This document shows positions 42,369 to 50,559 of a stretch of DNA of 64,000 nt, one piece after another (the first letter of the stretch is position 1; the number at the start of each line of letters is the position of its first letter). The position numbers were made by a program, and so were the translations under genes. Source of the stretch: Gillisia sp. CAL575 (GTDB taxonomy: Bacteria > Bacteroidota > Bacteroidia > Flavobacteriales > Flavobacteriaceae); contig NZ_APHJ01000026.1 of the NCBI RefSeq assembly GCF_000403785.1, forward strand, positions 177,904 through 241,903, given 5' to 3'. Under the pieces are notes generated by a model, which worked only from the letters and a program-made list of their open reading frames with translations, was not told the DNA's origin and did no database searches.

Positions 42369-44222
42369 ATGATAGAAGAAACTAAGTATACCGAAGATAA
42401 TATTCGTTCTTTAGACTGGAAGGAGCATATTAGAATGCGCCCCGGAATGTATATTGGAAAACTTGGTGACGGTTCTACTGCAGACGATGGGATCTATATT
42501 CTTCTTAAAGAAGTTTTAGATAACAGTATAGATGAATTTGTGATGGGAACAGGTAAGACCATTGAGATTTCTGTTCAAAACCAGCGAGTTATTGTTCGGG
42601 ATTATGGGCGAGGTATTCCATTAGGGAAAGTGGTAGATGTGGTTTCTAAGATGAATACCGGGGGAAAGTATGACTCGCGTGCATTTAAGAAATCTGTAGG
42701 TTTAAATGGAGTGGGTACTAAAGCGGTGAATGCTTTGTCTTCTAATTTTAAGGTCGAATCTACGAGAGATGGAAGATCTAAATCTGCTGAATTTGAGCAG
42801 GGAAATTTAATAAACGAGGAAGAACTCGATGAAACTTCAAGACGTCGTGGCACAAAAGTTTCTTTTACTCCAGATGAATCTATTTTCAAAAATTTTAAAT
42901 ATCGTAATGAGTACATCGAGAAGATGCTCAAAAATTATGTGTATTTAAATCCTGGGCTTACCATTATGTTTAATGGTGAAAAATTTTATTCGGAAAACGG
43001 ATTAAAAGATCTTCTGGGAGATAGTATAAAAGAAGAAGATCAATTATATCCAATCATTCATCTTAGGGGTGAAGATATAGAATTGGCGCTTACTCACAGT
43101 AGAACTCAATATTCTGAAGAATATCATTCATTTGTAAATGGTCAAAACACTTCTCAAGGAGGAACGCATTTAGCAGCTTATCGGGAATCTTTGGTAAGAA
43201 CAATTCGTGAATTCTTCGGTAAGAATTATGAGTCTTCAGATATTCGAAAATCTGTAGTTACAGCAATAAGCATAAAGGTAATGGAACCGATTTTTGAAAG
43301 TCAGACCAAAACTAAATTAGGTTCTACAGATATGGGAGGAGATCTTCCTACTGTTCGAACTTATATAAACGATTTCTTAAAAAAGTACCTAGATAACTAT
43401 CTTCATAAAAATCCGGAAACTGCCGAGAAATTGCAAAGAAAAATCCTACAAGCTGAACGCGAGCGTAAGGAACTATCAGGAATCAGGAAATTAGCCAAGG
43501 ATAGAGCTAAAAAATCGAGTTTACACAATAAGAAACTTCGTGATTGTAGAATTCATTTAGGCGATAGTAAAAAAGAGAGATATTTAGAATCTACATTATT
43601 TATTACTGAGGGAGATTCTGCGAGTGGTAGTATCACTAAATCCAGAGATGTAAATACGCAAGCTGTTTTCAGTTTAAAAGGAAAACCTTTAAATAGTTAC
43701 GGACTTTCTAAGAAGATTGTTTATGAGAACGAGGAGTTTAATTTATTGCAAGCAGCCTTAAATATTGAAGAATCTATTGCAGATCTAAGATATAATAACA
43801 TTGTAATCGCAACGGATGCCGATGTGGATGGAATGCATATTAGGTTATTATTAATAACGTTTTTTCTTCAGTTCTTTCCAGAACTTATAAAAGAAAATCA
43901 TCTATATATTTTACAAACTCCATTATTTAGGGTTCGGAATAAGAAGGAAACAATATATTGCTACAGTCAGTTTGAAAAGCAACAGGCACAAGATAAATTA
44001 AGCGGTAAAGTAGAAATCACACGATTTAAAGGACTTGGGGAAATATCTCCAGATGAATTCAAGCATTTTATTGGAGAAAATATTAGATTAGATCCAATAA
44101 TGTTAGATAAGGAAATGTCTATTGAAGAATTATTGAGTTTTTATATGGGTAAAAATACGCCAGACAGGCAAGAATTTATAATTGATAATTTAAAAGTCGA
44201 ACTCGATTTGATAGAGGAGTAG
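42369..44222 (+). CDS. parE: DNA topoisomerase IV subunit B (ParE/GyrB type)
   Basis: ATPase subunit of a type IIA topoisomerase, 617 aa. The GHKL ATPase domain shows [14 protein letters not shown] (residues 47-60), [10 protein letters not shown], and [14 protein letters not shown]. The Toprim domain has [10 protein letters not shown] (E of the metal triad) and [12 protein letters not shown]. Assignment to topoisomerase IV rather than gyrase rests on the short length and the linked parC-type subunit; gyrase genes lie elsewhere in such genomes. It starts the operon parE, small membrane protein, parC, mscL, with only 3 bases before the next gene. Confidence 0.93.
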   Translation: MIEETKYTEDNIRSLDWKEHIRMRPGMYIGKLGDGSTADDGIYILLKEVLDNSIDEFVMGTGKTIEISVQNQRVIVRDYGRGIPLGKVVDVVSKMNTGGKYDSRAFKKSVGLNGVGTKAVNALSSNFKVESTRDGRSKSAEFEQGNLINEEELDETSRRRGTKVSFTPDESIFKNFKYRNEYIEKMLKNYVYLNPGLTIMFNGEKFYSENGLKDLLGDSIKEEDQLYPIIHLRGEDIELALTHSRTQYSEEYHSFVNGQNTSQGGTHLAAYRESLVRTIREFFGKNYESSDIRKSVVTAISIKVMEPIFESQTKTKLGSTDMGGDLPTVRTYINDFLKKYLDNYLHKNPETAEKLQRKILQAERERKELSGIRKLAKDRAKKSSLHNKKLRDCRIHLGDSKKERYLESTLFITEGDSASGSITKSRDVNTQAVFSLKGKPLNSYGLSKKIVYENEEFNLLQAALNIEESIADLRYNNIVIATDADVDGMHIRLLLITFFLQFFPELIKENHLYILQTPLFRVRNKKETIYCYSQFEKQQAQDKLSGKVEITRFKGLGEISPDEFKHFIGENIRLDPIMLDKEMSIEELLSFYMGKNTPDRQEFIIDNLKVELDLIEE

Positions 44223-44225
44223 CCT

Positions 44226-44714
44226 ATGAGGTTTAAAAATACTAGTGAAACTAAGATTGTTCCCTCTATTTATATGATAATTATTGCAGCTTTTGTAACA
44301 AATATCTTTGTGAATTTAGAGCTAATGGCTTCGGATAATGAGAGTACTATTACTTTCAGTCATTTTCTACCAAATATTTTACTTATAGTTTTTGGAATTT
44401 ATTTCCACAGGATCGGTCAACTTTTCGATTTTGATAGTGATGGAGAAACCCTGAATTTTAAGAACAACGGATTGTTTTTTTCAAAATTCATGGAATACCG
44501 AGTAAAAAGAGCCGAATTCCCAAAAGGGAAGCTAATAGATTTTAGAGTAATAGATTTCTTTTTTTATGCTTCACTTAAAATTTATATTAGAAGTAGAAGA
44601 AAAAAAGGACCAAGGTCATATACCTTCAATATTACCTTTTTAAATAAAAAGAAGAAACGAGGAATGATCGAGTCGCTTAGAAAAGTAGTCGAGAAAAACA
44701 AAGTAGAGGCTTAA
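44226..44714 (+). CDS. Small membrane protein of unknown function inside the topoisomerase IV operon
   Basis: A 162-aa protein with two N-terminal membrane helices (about residues 12-32 and 47-64), a soluble strand-rich C-terminal part with HRIGQLFDFDSDGETLNFK, and a Lys/Arg-rich tail. The layout resembles two-helix membrane proteins with a PH-like cytoplasmic domain, but no family is claimed. It is 3 bases after parE, and its stop overlaps the parC start by one base (TAATG), so it is translated as part of the topoisomerase IV transcript. Confidence 0.78.
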   Translation: MRFKNTSETKIVPSIYMIIIAAFVTNIFVNLELMASDNESTITFSHFLPNILLIVFGIYFHRIGQLFDFDSDGETLNFKNNGLFFSKFMEYRVKRAEFPKGKLIDFRVIDFFFYASLKIYIRSRRKKGPRSYTFNITFLNKKKKRGMIESLRKVVEKNKVEA

Positions 44715-47377
44715 TGGATTTAGAATTTCAGGATAATTCCCAAGAAGTACCAGAAGAACAAGAGCAGTCTAAAGAAACACTTATCCGGGTTACAGGAATG
44801 TACAAGGATTGGTTTTTAGATTATGCTTCTTATGTTATTTTAGAACGTGCGGTTCCAGCTGTGGAAGATGGATTTAAACCAGTACAGCGTAGAATCATGC
44901 ATTCTATGAAGGATCTGGATGATGGGAGATACAATAAAGTAGCCAATATTGTAGGGCACACCATGCAGTATCATCCTCACGGAGATGCTAGTATTGGGGA
45001 TGCTATGGTGCAGGTAGGTCAAAAAGATCTTCTTATAGATATGCAGGGTAACTGGGGGAATGTTTATACCGGGGATCGCGCGGCTGCACCTAGATATATT
45101 GAAGCTAGATTATCTAAATTTGCTTTAGAAGTTATTTATAATCCTAAAATAACAAACTGGCAGCTCTCTTATGATGGTAGAAAAAAGGAACCAGTAAATC
45201 TACCTGTTAGATTTCCATTATTACTTGCTCAAGGGGCTGAAGGAATTGCTGTAGGTTTAAGTACCCGAATCTTACCTCATAATTTTATTGAACTTATAGA
45301 TGCCTCTATAAAGCATTTAAAAGGAAAGAGTTTTAAGTTATTTCCAGATTTCCCAACAGGAGGTGAAGCAGATGTTTCAAATTATAATGACGGGAAACGT
45401 GGAGGGAAAGTTAGAGTTCGTGCAAAAATATCTCAGTATGACAAGAATACGCTGGCTATAACAGAGATACCCTTTGGAACTACAACTACTTCTTTAATTG
45501 AGTCTGTACTGAAAGCGAACGAAAAAGGCAAGATAAAAATCAAGCGTATTGAAGATAATACTGCCGAGTTTGTAGAGATCTTGATTTATTTACCGCCAAA
45601 TGTGTCTCCAGATAAGATGATAGATGCGTTGTACGCTTTCACTACCTGTGAAAATTCTATTTCCCCTTTGGGATGTGTGATTATAGACAACAAACCAATC
45701 TTTCTTGGAGTTTCCGAAATGCTTAGACGATCTACAGATCATACCTTAAGCTTGCTTAAGAGAGACCTAGAGATTAGATTGGAAGAGTTTGAAGAGCAAT
45801 GGCATTTTGCTTCTTTGGAAAGAATTTTTATTGAAAATAGGATTTATCGGGATATTGAAGAGGAAGAGACTTGGGAAGGCGTTATTAGTGCAATAGATAA
45901 TGGTTTAAAACCACATACTACACATTTAAAACGTGCTGTTACTGAAGAAGATATAACTAGATTAACAGAGATTAGAATTAAAAGGATCTCTAAATTTGAT
46001 ATTGATAAAGCACAACAAAAAATTGATGCTCTAGAGGATGAAATAACGCAGGTTAAACATCATTTAGATCATCTAATAGACTTTGCTATTGCCTACTTCA
46101 CGAGGTTGAAAAAGGAATATGGAGCGGGGAGAGAACGTAAGACAGAGCTTAAACTGTTTGAAGATATAGAAGCTTCTAAAGTGGCTATGCACAATACAAA
46201 GCTCTATGTAAATAGGAAAGAAGGCTTTATTGGAACCTCTTTAAAAAAGGACGAATTTGTAGCAGACTGTTCAGATATAGATGATATCATTTGTTTTACA
46301 GCAGATGGAATAATGATGGTCACTAAAGTAGATTCTAAAACTTTTATAGGGAAAGATATTGTTCACGTAGCGGTGTTTAAAAAGAAAGATAAGCGTACGA
46401 TCTATAATTTGATTTATCGTGACGGAAAAGGTGGTTCTTCTTATATAAAGCGCTTTGCGGTGACTTCTATAACCAGAGATCGGGAATATCCTATTTCTCA
46501 AGGTAAAAAAGATTCTAAGGTCTTATATTTTTCAGCAAACCCAAATGGAGAGGCTGAAGTGGTAACGGTGTATCTAAGACAGGTAGGCAGTATTAAAAAG
46601 CTAAAATTTGAACTAGACTTTGCAGATATGGCCATTAAAGGACGAAATGTAAAAGGTAATATCGTTACTAAATACGCGGTCAAAAAGATAGAGCTTAAAG
46701 AAGAAGGAGTTTCTACATTAAAACCTCGAAGAATTTGGTTTGATGAGAGTGTTAAGAGACTTAATGTAGATGAGCGCGGGGATTTACTTGGAGAATTTAG
46801 GGGAGAAGATAGGATATTGATTATTACGCAAGATGGAGTTGCTAAAACCATCAAGCCAGAATTAACTACTAGATTTGATGATGAATTTATCATTCTTGAA
46901 AAATGGGTTCCTAAGAAGCCAATTTCAGCAGTTTATTGGGAAGCAGACAAGGAGCGTTATTATGTGAAGCGATTCTTAATTGAACATGAAGATAGAGAAG
47001 AGCAGTTTATAGGAGATCATGAAAAATCTTATTTAGAGTTGGTTTCTACAGATTATATTCCGCAAATGGAGCTTGTTTTCTCTAAAATTAGAGGAAAAGA
47101 AAGCAAGGAAAACCAAGTTGTCAATATTGAAGATTTTATTTCGGTAAAAGGAGTTAAGGCTCTTGGAAACCAGTTGACTACAGAAAAAATAAAGCAGATT
47201 AATTTGCTAGAACCTGCACCTTATGAAGAAGAGGAAGTTGTAATTGAGGAATTGGAAGTAGAGGAAGAAGAAGTTGTGGAAGGAGAAGAAAAGAACCAAG
47301 ACAATAGCTCTTCAGGTATTATATATAAGGAGAAAAATAATGGTGAAGAAAGTCAAACCAAATTATTTGATGAGTAA
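44714..47377 (+). CDS. parC: DNA topoisomerase IV subunit A (ParC/GyrA type)
   Basis: DNA-cleaving subunit, 887 aa. The winged-helix breakage-reunion domain has FKPVQRRIMHSM, HPHGDASIGDAMVQ (87-100), and the catalytic Tyr in RAAAPRYIEARL (Y128). The C-terminal pinwheel domain contains degenerate beta-blades without a clear GyrA box, supporting ParC. An unusually acidic tail (about residues 830-865, mostly E/V) precedes the end. The quinolone-contact Ser of GyrA/ParC is Ala92 here. It overlaps both neighbours by one base. Confidence 0.93.
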   Translation: MDLEFQDNSQEVPEEQEQSKETLIRVTGMYKDWFLDYASYVILERAVPAVEDGFKPVQRRIMHSMKDLDDGRYNKVANIVGHTMQYHPHGDASIGDAMVQVGQKDLLIDMQGNWGNVYTGDRAAAPRYIEARLSKFALEVIYNPKITNWQLSYDGRKKEPVNLPVRFPLLLAQGAEGIAVGLSTRILPHNFIELIDASIKHLKGKSFKLFPDFPTGGEADVSNYNDGKRGGKVRVRAKISQYDKNTLAITEIPFGTTTTSLIESVLKANEKGKIKIKRIEDNTAEFVEILIYLPPNVSPDKMIDALYAFTTCENSISPLGCVIIDNKPIFLGVSEMLRRSTDHTLSLLKRDLEIRLEEFEEQWHFASLERIFIENRIYRDIEEEETWEGVISAIDNGLKPHTTHLKRAVTEEDITRLTEIRIKRISKFDIDKAQQKIDALEDEITQVKHHLDHLIDFAIAYFTRLKKEYGAGRERKTELKLFEDIEASKVAMHNTKLYVNRKEGFIGTSLKKDEFVADCSDIDDIICFTADGIMMVTKVDSKTFIGKDIVHVAVFKKKDKRTIYNLIYRDGKGGSSYIKRFAVTSITRDREYPISQGKKDSKVLYFSANPNGEAEVVTVYLRQVGSIKKLKFELDFADMAIKGRNVKGNIVTKYAVKKIELKEEGVSTLKPRRIWFDESVKRLNVDERGDLLGEFRGEDRILIITQDGVAKTIKPELTTRFDDEFIILEKWVPKKPISAVYWEADKERYYVKRFLIEHEDREEQFIGDHEKSYLELVSTDYIPQMELVFSKIRGKESKENQVVNIEDFISVKGVKALGNQLTTEKIKQINLLEPAPYEEEEVVIEELEVEEEEVVEGEEKNQDNSSSGIIYKEKNNGEESQTKLFDE

Positions 47378-47829
47378 TGGGCTTATTTAAGGAATTCAAG
47401 GAATTTGCTGTTAAGGGCAATATGATAGATATGGCGGTAGGTATCATTATAGGTACCGCCTTTAATAAAGTGGTGGATGTTCTTGTGAAACAAGTAGTGT
47501 TGCCACCTCTTTCTATGCTCACAGATGGAATTAATTTTGCAGATAGAAGGATTATACTTCGAGATGGGATTGAGACTGCACAGGCTGGTTCTGTAGAAGT
47601 AAAGGAAATAGCAATAGGCTACGGCGCGTTAATAGAGGCAATGTTGGATTTTGTGATCATTGGTTTCACCATTTTTCTTGTTGTAAAATTCATGAATAAT
47701 TTCCGTAGAAAAGCGCAAGATCCTAAAGATAAAACAGTTGAAACTCCTAAAGAAATTCAGTTGCTGTCTGATCTTGCCGATTTAATGCAGGAACAAAACG
47801 AGCTACTTAAAAACAGAAAAAGTGACTAA
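47377..47829 (+). CDS. mscL: Large-conductance mechanosensitive channel
   Basis: A 150-aa inner-membrane channel that opens under membrane tension to release solutes after osmotic downshock. N-terminal amphipathic helix MGLFKEFKEFAVKGNMIDMA, pore-lining TM1 with AVGIIIGTAFNKVV (19-33), a periplasmic loop, TM2 LDFVIIGFTIFLVVKFMN, and a C-terminal helical bundle. The start codon overlaps the parC stop (TAATG), placing this channel in the topoisomerase IV operon. The linkage is unexpected and may simply be regional. Confidence 0.94.
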   Translation: MGLFKEFKEFAVKGNMIDMAVGIIIGTAFNKVVDVLVKQVVLPPLSMLTDGINFADRRIILRDGIETAQAGSVEVKEIAIGYGALIEAMLDFVIIGFTIFLVVKFMNNFRRKAQDPKDKTVETPKEIQLLSDLADLMQEQNELLKNRKSD

Positions 47830-47930
47830 TTGAACTGTTTTACCCTAGTAATTATTTTCAAATAGTAATATTAAATTTGACGTTATGCTATCTCGGTAGC
47901 TACCAGGATCGGGATTAAAATTGAACTCAA

Positions 47931-48006
47931 TGTCATTCTGAGGTCGAAGAATTTCAATGAGCCAGCATTTCATTATAAAGGAGATCCCTCCTTCGTCGGG
48001 ATGACA
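47931..48006. repeat. Intergenic repeat element downstream of mscL
   Basis: TGTCATTCTGAGG (47931-47943) and CCTCCTTCGTCGGGATGACA (47987-48006) share TGTCAT/ATGACA ends, with an inner ATCCC...GGGAT dyad. The phrase is of the kind repeated many times between genes in Flavobacteriaceae. It lies between mscL and the lipoprotein gene. Confidence 0.5.
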
Positions 48007-48113
48007 ATAGAATATCGTTGTGTTTGTAGTTAACTAATGAGGCCATGAAACACCCCGATTGTACAGGACTTAATGGAAAAGAAGGTCAGTAGGGTTAAGC
48101 CTTCAATGAAGTG

Positions 48114-48491
48114 TTAATTTTCAATTTTTGTTACCGTCCCTTTCTTTTTCTTTGGATCTCCAACCAAGCCATATTCAAATGTATATGAATCTTTTTTTGT
48201 AGTGAGAATTTTAATATGCAAAGGTTTTCTTTCTGCAATATTTTTAGGGTGTAAATTCTTTATTATATACTCACAATCGTTGATCCATCTCACAGAGGAC
48301 GTGTCAACCGAGCCTTGAAAGGTATCTACTTCTAAAGTGTCATTCCTGGTAAAAGTAGAGGTTACAAGCTCTCCATTTAAATAAGATTCAAATTTAAAGC
48401 TGCCGGTATGGAATTCCTTGCATTTTTTCTCTGGAGAATAACAAGAGGATAGTAAAGAAAATATAAAGAGGCACAGGAGAAGTTTTTTCAT
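48114..48491 (-). CDS. Small lipoprotein of unknown function
   Basis: A 125-aa predicted lipoprotein: signal peptide with lipobox LLSSC (Cys17), then a beta-rich domain with conserved-looking HTGSFKFESYLNG and SSVRWINDCEYIIKNL, including two further Cys. I recall similar short flavobacterial proteins carrying a wrong 'topoisomerase IV' label because of their genomic position; nothing in this sequence supports that. A -7 box at 48597-48604 probably serves it. Confidence 0.75.
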   Translation of the reverse strand: MKKLLLCLFIFSLLSSCYSPEKKCKEFHTGSFKFESYLNGELVTSTFTRNDTLEVDTFQGSVDTSSVRWINDCEYIIKNLHPKNIAERKPLHIKILTTKKDSYTFEYGLVGDPKKKKGTVTKIEN

Positions 48492-48596
48492 TTAAATTGG
48501 CTTTCAACAATCTTCGATTTCCTATCAATAATAGGGGTAAAAACTAAGATTGTTTAATAAGTTATATTTAAGATCCACAACGGACTTTAGTTCCGC

Positions 48597-48628
48597 AAAA
48601 ATAAAGATAATATAGGCTAATAATCAAT
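48597..48628 (-). promoter_or_regulatory. Promoter candidate of the lipoprotein gene
   Basis: On the minus strand TTG (48626-48628), a 21-base spacer and TATTTTTG (48597-48604). It overlaps the 3' end of the XRE regulator gene. Confidence 0.45.
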
Positions 48629-49049
48629 TATCGAAGGCCTCAAAAGTGCCATCTTCATAAAAAAGTACCACTCGTTTAATTTTTTTCGAAGAAAAGCTCG
48701 TTTCAGTGAGATTCTCTGGTCTAGCAGGACTATCGGTTAGTTGTTCGGTTTTAGCTTTTTCATCTCTTATTAATGGGGCAGGAGTTTCAGACTTATTTAA
48801 AGAAGGTGCTTTCTCGGGCTCCGATTTCGGAAAATTTCCTTTCCCATTTAAGAGCCAATACAATTCTACTTCAGGATATGTCTGCACAATTTTAAGCACA
48901 AAATCTAAGCTTGGTTTATTTCTTCCAGAAAGGATATGGGATATGGAAGAGCGTCCAACTTGGATGGCATCTGCAAATACTGCGGCGGAAATATCGTAAT
49001 AATCTAAGATTATTTGAAGCCTTTTTGAGAAGTCATCGCTGTTTACCAT
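48624..49049 (-). CDS. XRE-family helix-turn-helix transcriptional regulator
   Basis: A 141-aa DNA-binding protein. The N-terminal HTH covers about residues 8-66: FSKRLQIILDYYDISAAVFA, then GRSSISHILSGRNKPSLDFV as the recognition helix region. The linker (about 70-120) is Pro/Glu/Lys-rich and disordered-looking, and the C-terminus ends KRVVLFYEDGTFEAFDN, a strand-like tail. The gene diverges from the M14 carboxypeptidase across six matching palindromes, one of which covers this gene's own start codon, so it is the obvious candidate for the repressor that binds them (inference). Confidence 0.88.
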   Translation of the reverse strand: MVNSDDFSKRLQIILDYYDISAAVFADAIQVGRSSISHILSGRNKPSLDFVLKIVQTYPEVELYWLLNGKGNFPKSEPEKAPSLNKSETPAPLIRDEKAKTEQLTDSPARPENLTETSFSSKKIKRVVLFYEDGTFEAFDN

Positions 49050-49055
49050 TGTAAA
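49042..49055. promoter_or_regulatory. Operator copy 1, over the regulator start codon
   Basis: TTTACCATTGTAAA. The regulator's CAT (start, minus strand, 49047-49049) is inside it. Confidence 0.7.
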
Positions 49056-49076
49056 TTAATTGTTCATCTTTATATG

Positions 49077-49090
49077 TTTACAAATGTAAA
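49077..49090. promoter_or_regulatory. Operator copy 2, over the regulator -7 box
   Basis: TTTACAAATGTAAA, 35 bases from copy 1. Read on the minus strand it contains TACATTTG, the -7 box of the regulator. Confidence 0.72.
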
Positions 49091-49111
49091 GTAATAGGAG
49101 GGATATAGCAA
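49081..49111 (-). promoter_or_regulatory. Promoter of the XRE regulator
   Basis: On the minus strand TTG (49109-49111), a 20-base spacer and TACATTTG (49081-49088). The -7 box is embedded in operator copy 2 and the -33 side abuts copy 3. Confidence 0.7.
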
Positions 49112-49125
49112 GTTACAATTGTAAT
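49112..49125. promoter_or_regulatory. Operator copy 3
   Basis: GTTACAATTGTAAT; the inner 12 bases TTACAATTGTAA are a perfect palindrome and only the outermost base of each arm differs from TTTAC-N4-GTAAA. It is 35 bases from copy 2. Confidence 0.6.
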
Positions 49126-49255
49126 TAATGTAGTACAATATAAACTAAAGGTTGATATAATAACACTTAAATAACTAACAAATAGAAATTTAAACTAATT
49201 ATTATAACGTATTGGAATTTTTCCATTTCGCATCTTAATAGATTTTGATCAATTG

Positions 49256-49269
49256 TTTACTTATGTAAA
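49256..49269. promoter_or_regulatory. Operator copy 4
   Basis: TTTACTTATGTAAA, with G and C outside making 6-bp arms GTTTAC/GTAAAC. Confidence 0.68.
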
Positions 49270-49290
49270 CAAACTAGTAGAATTTACTTG

Positions 49291-49304
49291 TTTACAATTG
49301 TAAA
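49291..49304. promoter_or_regulatory. Operator copy 5
   Basis: TTTACAATTGTAAA, a perfect 14-base palindrome, 35 bases from copy 4. Confidence 0.7.
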
Positions 49305-49314
49305 TTAATGATTA

Positions 49315-49328
49315 TTTACTTTTGTAAA
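49315..49328. promoter_or_regulatory. Operator copy 6, over the M14 -7 box
   Basis: TTTACTTTTGTAAA, ending one base before the M14 carboxypeptidase ATG at 49330. It contains TACTTTTG. Confidence 0.72.
49317..49324 (+). promoter_or_regulatory. -7 box TACTTTTG of the M14 carboxypeptidase
   Basis: TACTTTTG within operator copy 6, 5 bases from the start codon, so a transcript from it would be leaderless. A TTG at 49298-49300 is 16 bases upstream, shorter than usual. Confidence 0.5.
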
Positions 49329-49329
49329 C

Positions 49330-50481
49330 ATGATAAAAACATTCTCCACTATAATTAATAAGTACGTCACTATAAAAGAGGTAGGGCTAAATGGTAGATA
49401 TATAAATGCTGCTCATATTTCTAAACCTCTTAAAAAGGCAGCATTAAATTTCAAGGTTGAAGTTTTGGGAAACTCAACTTTGGGCGAATCTATACATCTT
49501 ATAAAAGTGGGTTCTGGAAAACTTAAAATTCTAATGTGGTCTCAAATGCACGGAAATGAATCTACTACCACAAAAGCAGTTTTTGATATGCTGAATGTTT
49601 TTGGTGAATATCCTGATGATTCTGTTATTAAGAATATTTTGAATAAGTGTACGATTTATATAATTCCAATGCTTAATCCGGATGGGGCTAAAGCTTATAC
49701 TCGTGTAAACGCGAATGATGTCGATTTAAATAGAGATGCAAAGAACCTCAGTCAGGTAGAGAGTCAAATTTTGAGAAAGACATTTGACGATTTTAAGCCA
49801 GATTTTTGCTTTAATCTTCACGACCAGCGGACTATATTTAGCGCTGGTGCCAATGATTTTCCAGCAACTTTATCTTTTCTAACCCCATCAGAAAATATGG
49901 AAAGATCTATAACAAAGTCTCGCAAACAGTCTATGAAAGTTATAGGTGCCATTTATGAAGATCTCTCTAAGCTTATCCCAAATAGAATTGGGAGATATGA
50001 CGATGGTTATAATGACAATTGCACTGGGGATACCTTTCAAAGTCTGGGCGTTCCAACTATTTTGTTTGAGGCTGGACATTCTAATGACGATTATGCTCGC
50101 GAAAAAACAAGAGAATATGTGTTTTATGCACTTCTTTCAGGTTTAAGTTCTATATCTACTCAAGATTTTAGAAAGTTGGACAAGTCTATATATTTTAATA
50201 TTCCAGAAAATGAGAAACTCTTTTATGATGTTATTTTAAGAAATGCAGATATTAATGGGAGGAATGTGGACATAGCGATTCAGTTCAAGGAAATTTTAAA
50301 AAATGAAAAGCTTGTTTTTTTAGCGATCGTAGAAAATATCTCAAACAATCTGGCTTTTTTCGCGCATAAAGAAATCCAATGTAATTTTCAAAGTGTCACT
50401 CTACCTGATCATAAATCGATTACCGAAAACGTTATAGTTGATAAAATTCTTCTAAAAGATGAAGTATTAATGATAAATTAG
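49330..50481 (+). CDS. M14 family zinc carboxypeptidase, cytoplasmic
   Basis: A 383-aa metallo-carboxypeptidase-like enzyme. Zinc ligands are H74 and E77 in SQMHGNESTT and H164 in FNLHDQR; the substrate Arg is in DLNRDA (N134-R135) and the catalytic Glu in LFEAGH (E247). There is no signal peptide, unlike most M14 enzymes, so it acts inside the cell, where peptide or amide conjugates are possible substrates. The C-terminal 130 residues are an additional uncharacterised domain. Expression appears governed by the six-operator region and the divergent XRE regulator. Lrp follows 78 bases downstream. Confidence 0.88.
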   Translation: MIKTFSTIINKYVTIKEVGLNGRYINAAHISKPLKKAALNFKVEVLGNSTLGESIHLIKVGSGKLKILMWSQMHGNESTTTKAVFDMLNVFGEYPDDSVIKNILNKCTIYIIPMLNPDGAKAYTRVNANDVDLNRDAKNLSQVESQILRKTFDDFKPDFCFNLHDQRTIFSAGANDFPATLSFLTPSENMERSITKSRKQSMKVIGAIYEDLSKLIPNRIGRYDDGYNDNCTGDTFQSLGVPTILFEAGHSNDDYAREKTREYVFYALLSGLSSISTQDFRKLDKSIYFNIPENEKLFYDVILRNADINGRNVDIAIQFKEILKNEKLVFLAIVENISNNLAFFAHKEIQCNFQSVTLPDHKSITENVIVDKILLKDEVLMIN

Positions 50482-50498
50482 GAAAAAAATTAAATTTC

Positions 50499-50533
50499 TT
50501 TGCTATATGTCTAGTGAAATTGTACTAATTTTG
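50499..50533 (+). promoter_or_regulatory. Promoter candidate of the Lrp gene
   Basis: TTTG (50499-50502), a 23-base spacer, TAATTTTG (50526-50533), 26 bases before the ATG. Confidence 0.5.
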
Positions 50534-50559
50534 TGTTTCATTAAAAGACTTTAAGAATT

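Noticed and set aside
48114..48491. Topoisomerase IV label for the small lipoprotein.
   Set aside because: No topoisomerase motif; it has a lipobox and only lies near the parC operon.
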